Positions 58,250 through 64,000 of a stretch of DNA of 64,000 nucleotides are shown here, piece after piece. The translations under genes were made by a program, and so were the position numbers. This DNA comes from Trichomonas vaginalis G3 (taxonomy: Eukaryota > Parabasalia > Trichomonadida > Trichomonadidae): contig NC_067206.1 in NCBI RefSeq assembly GCF_026262505.1, positions 6,724,879-6,788,878 of the forward strand. Reading direction: 5' to 3'. Position 1 is the first letter of the stretch. The number at the start of each line of letters is the position of its first letter. Below the pieces are notes generated by a model. That model was given only the letters and a program-made list of their open reading frames with translations, was not told where the DNA came from and did not search any database.

Positions 58250-60034
58250 TTATACATAATTAGCTAATTTTCGAGTTTCTTCATCGAAATTCGAAAGTGT
58301 AGGGTTAGTATTTGCATCTACATCAGACATTTCAATTGGCGTCAAAACATGGCCAACATCGCCATCATCTTCTGAAACACGTTCTTTATCACTTGAAAAT
58401 TCATCGTAATCATCATCGTTGGATGCTTTGCTTCTTCTGTATAGGAAAATACCCATAATGGCTAAACAAAGAAGCATAATAAATCCAAAAACTGACAACA
58501 AAATTATTTGCGCCTGTGTAAGTTTTCCTTTTGTGGTTTCATCATTATTAGGAAGATATAGCATTATATTTGTATCTGTTTGGATAGTAGTATAAGTCAA
58601 AAATGTTGTTATAGTGAATGTATAAGTTAATCTACCTGATTTATCGGTTGTATATACTGTGTGATTAGTAACAGTCTCAGTAATTGAATAAGAATCAGTC
58701 TTAGTCACTGTTAAAGTAAATTTACTATTGTCTTTGTTTCCGCCTCCATTTTGATGGTCGTCAGGTTTAGCTTCACTCTTTCCGTAATTCACGGATATTG
58801 TTGTTGGATCAGTTATTGGAGTAAATTCTTCTGTGTCTTTCATATCTGATTCAATTGGAGTAATTTCATCTTTATTTTTTGGCCTTGGCTTATGAGATCT
58901 TGTAGTTGGTCTTGGATTTTGCGTTATTGGCGTTGCTACATAAGTATAAAGTGACGGACTAGGGAGAGCTGATGTACTTGATGTTTTAAGATTAGTTTTA
59001 TTACTAATATCTGTTACAGCCTCTTTAGCCATTCCAAAATCTTCGACTTGGCAGCTACTATCCTCACCTTTCTTGAGAATTTTTTGTTCCAAAATACTAT
59101 CTCGCCACAAATGCTTTCCAATATTGACACTCCTTGAATTTCCGATCATTGTATCTTCGTTCGATGCCCACTTTGCCTTTCCTTCGAACAAAATGTCATG
59201 ACAAGGAAAACCTTCAAAGTTGTTTCCATTCTCTGCACTATTTTTACTGAAGCAGCACTTACTAGTAATCAGTTCGCAACCTTTTTGCTCGCTTAATGAC
59301 CCTTGTTTCTTTAAATCGCCACCAATCATTGCGATTGCACCACCGCCATGAGCACGTAACCCCGCTAGATAAATACCCATTTTGCCATATATAATCTCTT
59401 TTTTGCATTGGTTCTCAACAAATCTCGTGTTCTGAATTTGTGCATCTGAATTATCAATTTGTAGAGCGCCGCCAGATAATCTAACATGATTCTTTTTGAA
59501 AGTACAGTCATCAATGAAAAGTGTCTGTATCAATGACACATAAATAGCACCACCGCTATTAGTGCCATTATTTTCAATAAAGTGTGACTTATAAACGTTT
59601 AACCTATAATAAAGAGTATTATTTCCTTGGAAATATATTGCTCCTGCATGTTTATAACCTTTATTTTTAGAAAATGTTGAATTTTGGATGAAAACATGAG
59701 TTTCTAAAAATGCAGCTGCCCCTCCCACACTCGCGAAATTGTTGGTAAAATTATTTTCGTTTTCTAATGTAATTACAGAAAGACAAGTAAAAATGGCGCC
59801 GCCACATTCTGGGGTAGTGGCAAACCCAAAGCCTATATTGTTTTCGAAAGTAGCTTTTGTAACAGTGATTCGACACCCATGGTATTCGTATCGATATTTC
59901 ATATTATTTGATATTGAAATAATTTTGGAGAAATAAATACGGCTCAAATCTGGTGTATCATCTAAATCCAGTTCATTCTGAAATGAAGGAGTTTGTGATT
60001 GACTACAAGTAGACACTGCTAATATAAAAAACAT
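58250..60034 (-). CDS. Pmp-like surface protein (beta-helix, type I membrane)
   Basis: 594 residues from the ATG at 60032-60034 (MFFILAVSTCSQS), which gives a proper signal peptide; the frame reaches further up only from a TTG. The ectodomain has the chlamydial Pmp-type repeats FxxN and GGAI: FENNIGFG, CGGAIFTC, FTNNFASVGGAAAF, FSKNKGYKHAGAIYF, FIENNGTNSGGAIYV, FKKNHVRLSGGALQI, GGGAIAMIGG. Such repeats form a parallel beta-helix. A Thr/Ser/Pro-rich stalk follows, then one membrane helix (AQIILLSVFGFIMLLCLAIMGIFLY, about 508-532) and a 62-residue acidic cytosolic tail. Trichomonas vaginalis is known to have a Pmp family on its surface implicated in host-cell adherence. Confidence 0.88.
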   Translation of the reverse strand: MFFILAVSTCSQSQTPSFQNELDLDDTPDLSRIYFSKIISISNNMKYRYEYHGCRITVTKATFENNIGFGFATTPECGGAIFTCLSVITLENENNFTNNFASVGGAAAFLETHVFIQNSTFSKNKGYKHAGAIYFQGNNTLYYRLNVYKSHFIENNGTNSGGAIYVSLIQTLFIDDCTFKKNHVRLSGGALQIDNSDAQIQNTRFVENQCKKEIIYGKMGIYLAGLRAHGGGAIAMIGGDLKKQGSLSEQKGCELITSKCCFSKNSAENGNNFEGFPCHDILFEGKAKWASNEDTMIGNSRSVNIGKHLWRDSILEQKILKKGEDSSCQVEDFGMAKEAVTDISNKTNLKTSSTSALPSPSLYTYVATPITQNPRPTTRSHKPRPKNKDEITPIESDMKDTEEFTPITDPTTISVNYGKSEAKPDDHQNGGGNKDNSKFTLTVTKTDSYSITETVTNHTVYTTDKSGRLTYTFTITTFLTYTTIQTDTNIMLYLPNNDETTKGKLTQAQIILLSVFGFIMLLCLAIMGIFLYRRSKASNDDDYDEFSSDKERVSEDDGDVGHVLTPIEMSDVDANTNPTLSNFDEETRKLANYV

Positions 60035-61002
60035 TAATTCCCAAAATAATAATTGAATTCTCTCAATTAGAATCGATTTCAACCGTTATATAAAAAAATA
60101 ATTTGCATAATTATTTTTGTGTTTATGCTTACATGATGTTCCTAAAAATTCTATGAAAATTTGCATTCAAAAATTTTGTGCAAATTGAAAAGTTTAAATT
60201 CAAGTTTATTTTGAAAGTATTTTCCACGAACATTAATTAACCAAATATTTTATTTATCGTACATCGTTTTTTATTTTTCCGTATTCACTAATTTTTTGAA
60301 TTATTTTCTGAGGATAAACGTCATAATAATTATATTTTATCTCTAAAAAATACAGTTAAGCATGATAATATTATTACATATTCTTATTTAACTTTTTATG
60401 TGATTAAATTTTATTCGATTTGTTTATGCTCCCTATCAGTCTAAAATTATTTTGAATTTTGAGTTGCTATATAATTTCTTCAATATAGTTAATATCAATA
60501 AGTCAGTTGGTATGGTTCTTTAAAATCATAATATTAATTCAATTCTTTGATGTTTTTACTCTTCATTTTATTTATTCTCGATTAATTTCAATTTAAAACT
60601 TTAACAAATGCATGACTAGCCACAATATGATCATTAAACACATCTCACGTTTATTCAAATTCCTCAATTGGTTAATTCAGTCATAACAAAGTGGTTATTT
60701 ATTGACAAGAGCACACTCTCATATATTAGTGCTATTTATCAACTTATTGGCAAGATTTATTTCAATAAAAGATCGAAATATCTTAGTAATTTATGATATC
60801 TTTAACTAATTTTCTTATCTTCTTCTAATTATCGCTTTGTTTTATCTATGTGTACAAAATATTTACGTTCTTATTAACACAACATACTTTTTAACAGTTA
60901 TGATAAATTTGATTTTCAAAAGGTTTTGCATATAATAAATAGTTCATAATAAAGTGTTTATTCACATCTATTGCGCATTGATCGCTGCTTTAATATCTTT
61001 CT
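60035..61002. other. Intergenic region upstream of the Pmp gene
   Basis: AT-rich, with no gene, hairpin or repeat recognised. Holds the promoter of the Pmp-like gene and the 3' side of the next minus-strand gene. Confidence 0.45.
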
Positions 61003-62217
61003 TTACAAAAATAAAACTTCATCTTCGACAAACAGTTCTGTATTCTTAAATTCAAGTTTCTTGAAGTCAATTGGAGGCAATGATTTCCTTACAGGAGCTC
61101 TTTTTGGTCTATCAACTGTAAATGTGAATTTGTTGTGAGTAACTTCTCTTGTTTTTGTTGGTGATAGATCCAACTCATCTTCCTCCTCATTTTTATTCGC
61201 ATCTTCTTCCTCTTCGGCTCCATTTTCAGGTATTTGTTCAGGTTCGAATTGTTCTTCTTCTTCCTCATCTAAAATATCTTGATTGACATTATCACCTTGT
61301 TTCTGATCTTCATCTGTTTTAGTTGCTGGATCGAAAATGTCAATAGAATCGTCATCATCTTCAATCGGATTAATCTTTTGAGCATCATCTCCTTTTTCAT
61401 TTTCAGGCGTATTAATGATATCAATTGAATCATCGTCGTCATCATCAAGAGGGTTTATATTCTTAGATTCTTTTTCAAAATTTTCATTATTTTCTTGTGG
61501 TGGATTCAAGTCATTAATCGAATCATCGTCGTCATCAGAAATGTTTGTAATTTTATCGTTTTCATCATTTTTCTGATTTGGAGGAGGAAGATCATCTAAA
61601 GAATCGTCATCAACCAATTCAATAGGCTTTTCCTTGTTAATATCTTCTAATGAATCATCATCGTCATCGAGTGGTGTTAATTTGCTTACATTACCGTTTT
61701 TATCCTTATTTTGTTCAGGTAATGCTATGGAATCATCAGATATATCGATTTTATCCTCCTCTTCTGTCTTAGAAAACTCTATTACTTTTAGATCCTCTGT
61801 ATCTTCGTCATCGCTTTCGACAATGTCAAAATCATGTATTTCAACGACTGTATTTGTTGATCCTTGGGAGCCATTCTTTGCAGGTGACTTCCTACGCTTT
61901 TGCAAGAATGATGGCATTGGTATATCGAAATCACTTGAATCACTTTCGAATGCATCGTAAAACATTCTCTTTTTCGGAGGATTCTGCTGCAATTTTGCTT
62001 GTTTTGGACTTCCTGATACGAGACCAAAAGAATTACTTCCAGATTGTCTCGGTGATCCTGTCGGATATGGAACATTGCCGTTTTCAAAATCTGAAGAATC
62101 ACTAGAATCGTTTAAATCCATGAAAAGTTTTCCTTTTGGCTGATACCACTCATGTCGTGGTGATGCTTTTGGAAAGTAAAAGAATTTGTAGCCAGCATAA
62201 TCTTTTCCACGATACAT
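61003..62217 (-). CDS. Acidic-repeat protein with DDDDDSI motifs, 404 aa
   Basis: The first 35 residues are aromatic and basic (YRGKDYAGYKFFYFPKASPRHEWYQP). Then a serine/aspartate-rich region (SDSSDFE) with basic KKRMFY and KRRKSPAK patches follows. Residues about 150-310 contain at least five copies of a block D(3-6)S[IL]xDI/L: LDDDDDSLEDI, VDDDSLDDL, SDDDDDSINDL, LDDDDDDSIDII, IEDDDDSIDIF. Acidic runs next to hydrophobic residues resemble SUMO-interacting motifs, but this is only suggestive. The C-terminus is conserved-looking and basic (KFTFTVDRPKRAPVRKSLPPIDFKKLEF). Probably nuclear and disordered; the family is unknown. The start is the ATG at 62215-62217. Confidence 0.75.
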   Translation of the reverse strand: MYRGKDYAGYKFFYFPKASPRHEWYQPKGKLFMDLNDSSDSSDFENGNVPYPTGSPRQSGSNSFGLVSGSPKQAKLQQNPPKKRMFYDAFESDSSDFDIPMPSFLQKRRKSPAKNGSQGSTNTVVEIHDFDIVESDDEDTEDLKVIEFSKTEEEDKIDISDDSIALPEQNKDKNGNVSKLTPLDDDDDSLEDINKEKPIELVDDDSLDDLPPPNQKNDENDKITNISDDDDDSINDLNPPQENNENFEKESKNINPLDDDDDDSIDIINTPENEKGDDAQKINPIEDDDDSIDIFDPATKTDEDQKQGDNVNQDILDEEEEEQFEPEQIPENGAEEEEDANKNEEEDELDLSPTKTREVTHNKFTFTVDRPKRAPVRKSLPPIDFKKLEFKNTELFVEDEVLFL

Positions 62218-63080
62218 TTTTGTTTGTTTATTTTGTAAATTTTATATTTTTTGTAAACCGCAATTTTTCCTTACAACAACAATTGAAAAAGTTTTGGGAT
62301 ACCGGCCAAAATTGTTTCCCAGTTTTATTACAAAATTTCAGATAATTGCCTTTTGAGTACTCAAAAGTGACATAATTTTATGTAGTTCGACAGTCGCATT
62401 TCAAAGGACACCGCATTATTAGCTTAGTTCTTTTTTATATAACATCGCAAGAGGAAGTACTTTTTCTACTTTTTGTTAAGTCATTGGCCTAATATTGAAA
62501 AATTATCAATTTATATTCCCTATTTTTCATGTAAGAACGATTCACTCAATCAAATATTATATGGTTATTATCGTTACTGTTAGTTTTGTCTAAAGATAAC
62601 TTAATTTTTTTTCATAAAATTGGAAAGATTCAGAAATTCTCTTTTAACTAACGAAAAAACTTTTATAATATAACTGTCTCTTTCTAATTTCCAAGTTTTA
62701 CTGCTTAAATCCTTAATTTATTATATTTTTTATAAGAATGAAATTATTGCAATTTTGCATGCAGAAACTATCATAAAATATCGGATCTGATACATTCACA
62801 CTCATAATTTTGATTAATATTAAACTAATTCTTTATTCATTTCAAAATATTCATAGTATCATTTAGTGATGGCTATTTCACAAATAATCATACCTTCAGC
62901 ATTAAGAATTATAACCTAATTTGCATGGAATAGCAATACAATAGAAATTTTAATAAACGATAATCGTTCAATTTATTTTTAAAACATTCTATTGGGAACT
63001 TATCTTTAAGTCTTTTCCAACAAAATAATCGGAAATTGTAAAAAGGAAATTGAGAGTTATTTTTCTTTTTCTAAAATTAT
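62218..63080. other. Intergenic region
   Basis: AT-rich, with no gene recognised. CAAAAGTGACA occurs at 62362-62372. The right end is the promoter side of the broken gene. Confidence 0.45.
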
Positions 63081-64000
63081 ATGTTTCTAGCCTTAATACC
63101 ATCAATTATATCCGCTGAGTATGAAGCACTTCTAGGATATAATTCAGTTACTGTCAGTAACAGCGAAAAAACAACAATTAAAGGAAAAATTGGAACCATT
63201 GATGAGGATTTTTACATCGTATTTCATAACCCAGATTATTTTTATGGCGAAAATCAGGAGAGTTGATAACAATCTTAAAAAACAAGGAAAGCACTCAAGT
63301 AATTTCTAAACAAGGTTCAAAAGAACTCAAATTCCATCTCATTAATGTAAATAAAACGATATGCAATGAAGTACAGTTCATCATGAATTTTGATCCAGAA
63401 CCAGTTTATCAAAATCTTACAGATACTCACTATGAAGATAATTTTACTTATTGCTATTATCTTGCAAGTGTTCTTTCATTATCATATAAAGTTAAAACCA
63501 GTGCACCAATTAATGCTGTTACATACACAACAGACGGTTCCGAATTTAAGAATTTGAACGATGGATATGCTTTATCCAATTCAGTTCAATCGCCAATACT
63601 AGTTAAAATGGTTACACAATCTACCGAGAACGTTAGTTTTGGAATTAGTTTCATGCATACAAGATCTAAGATGCCAAGTACAGATAGACTTGCTTTTGGC
63701 CCAATGCATTACGGCTCAATCAATCCTAATCTCGTTTACTTCATCCATACAAGGAATGGCAATGAAAAAAAGGAAAAAGTTTTCTTGAATTACACAACAG
63801 AGCTAGTTCCTGGAGTTTACGATCTATAAATCGTTCCAGAATACAGAGAATTCCATGTTAGTAAGGATACTTTCTTAATTTTCTCACATTTAGTGAACGC
63901 TCAATTCGAAGGATATATTGAGCATAAACCAAATGACGTCAAGCTGTTCCAAGGCCAATTTGGCGGTCGTGCAATCCGTTTCACAAGATCTGCATCGATG
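63081..64000 (+). pseudogene. Broken gene for a secreted or surface protein, runs off right edge
   Basis: The ATG at 63081 begins a signal peptide (MFLALIPSIISAEYEA) and a beta-rich stretch (TIDEDFYIVFHNPDYF). Near 63262 the frame shifts, and the protein continues in another frame (ITILKNKESTQVISKQGSKE) to a TAA at 63827-63829. Beyond the stop the same frame is open to the window edge (IVPEYREFHVSKDTFLIFSH, FQGQFGGRAIRF). So there is one frameshift and one in-frame stop. Several NxT/S sequons suit an extracellular protein. The family is not recognised. Sequencing error could account for one of the two breaks but hardly both. Confidence 0.65.

Overview
The window looks like nuclear DNA of a trichomonad parabasalid, most probably Trichomonas vaginalis or a close relative. 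It is AT-rich. Protein genes are packed on both strands and no introns are visible. Many stop codons run into TAAA or AATAAA-like signals. There are DUF3447/ankyrin proteins with the SHGANINEKD-type repeat, a Pmp-like surface protein, a mariner element with 28-bp inverted repeats, and a few possible short start-site motifs (TCA+Y initiators). The species call rests on these family resemblances, not on a database search.

Layout. 1-3.1 kb: end of a decayed ankyrin gene, a Ran-binding-domain protein and an unknown protein. 4.5-9.6 kb (plus strand): FkbM-type methyltransferase, a type I membrane protein, TAF6, and a small FOP/FOR20-like (LisH) basal-body protein. 9.6-16.2 kb: a 956-residue coiled coil, an unknown helical protein, and an AK7-like adenylate kinase fused to a Rossmann domain and a DPY-30 motif. 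16.6-19.4 kb: a large intact ankyrin gene. 19.4-24.6 kb: a gene-poor island with hairpins, two copies of a small gene, and a Ulp1/adenain-like cysteine protease, possibly the remains of a Maverick/Polinton-type element. 24.6-36.4 kb: SNU13, an unknown coiled-coil protein, an importin-13/transportin-3-like karyopherin, a small hypothetical, a Rab GTPase, a UBA-like small protein, enolase and a protein kinase. 36.5-37.7 kb: a mariner element with a damaged transposase. 38.3-46.1 kb: a coiled-coil protein with C-terminal repeats, NOP10, a second karyopherin, fibrillarin and an unknown protein. 46.4-47.4 kb: ankyrin pseudogene. 48-53.9 kb: a rhomboid lacking its catalytic histidine and a MON2-like HEAT protein. 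54.3-57.3 kb: ankyrin pseudogene split by a 1.1-kb inverted-repeat element. 58.2-64 kb: Pmp-like surface protein, an acidic-repeat protein, and a broken secreted-protein gene running off the right edge.

Themes. Housekeeping genes are single and intact, while ankyrin copies are in different stages of decay and attract insertions. Three snoRNP core proteins (SNU13, fibrillarin, NOP10) lie within 21 kb. Two energy-metabolism enzymes, the AK7-like protein and enolase, each carry a DPY-30/RIIa-like docking helix pair. With the FOR20-like protein this points to a flagellar or basal-body set. The most interesting candidates are the enolase with an N-terminal docking domain, the TIR element inside the ankyrin gene, the paired small genes around the protease, and the short inverted-repeat elements.
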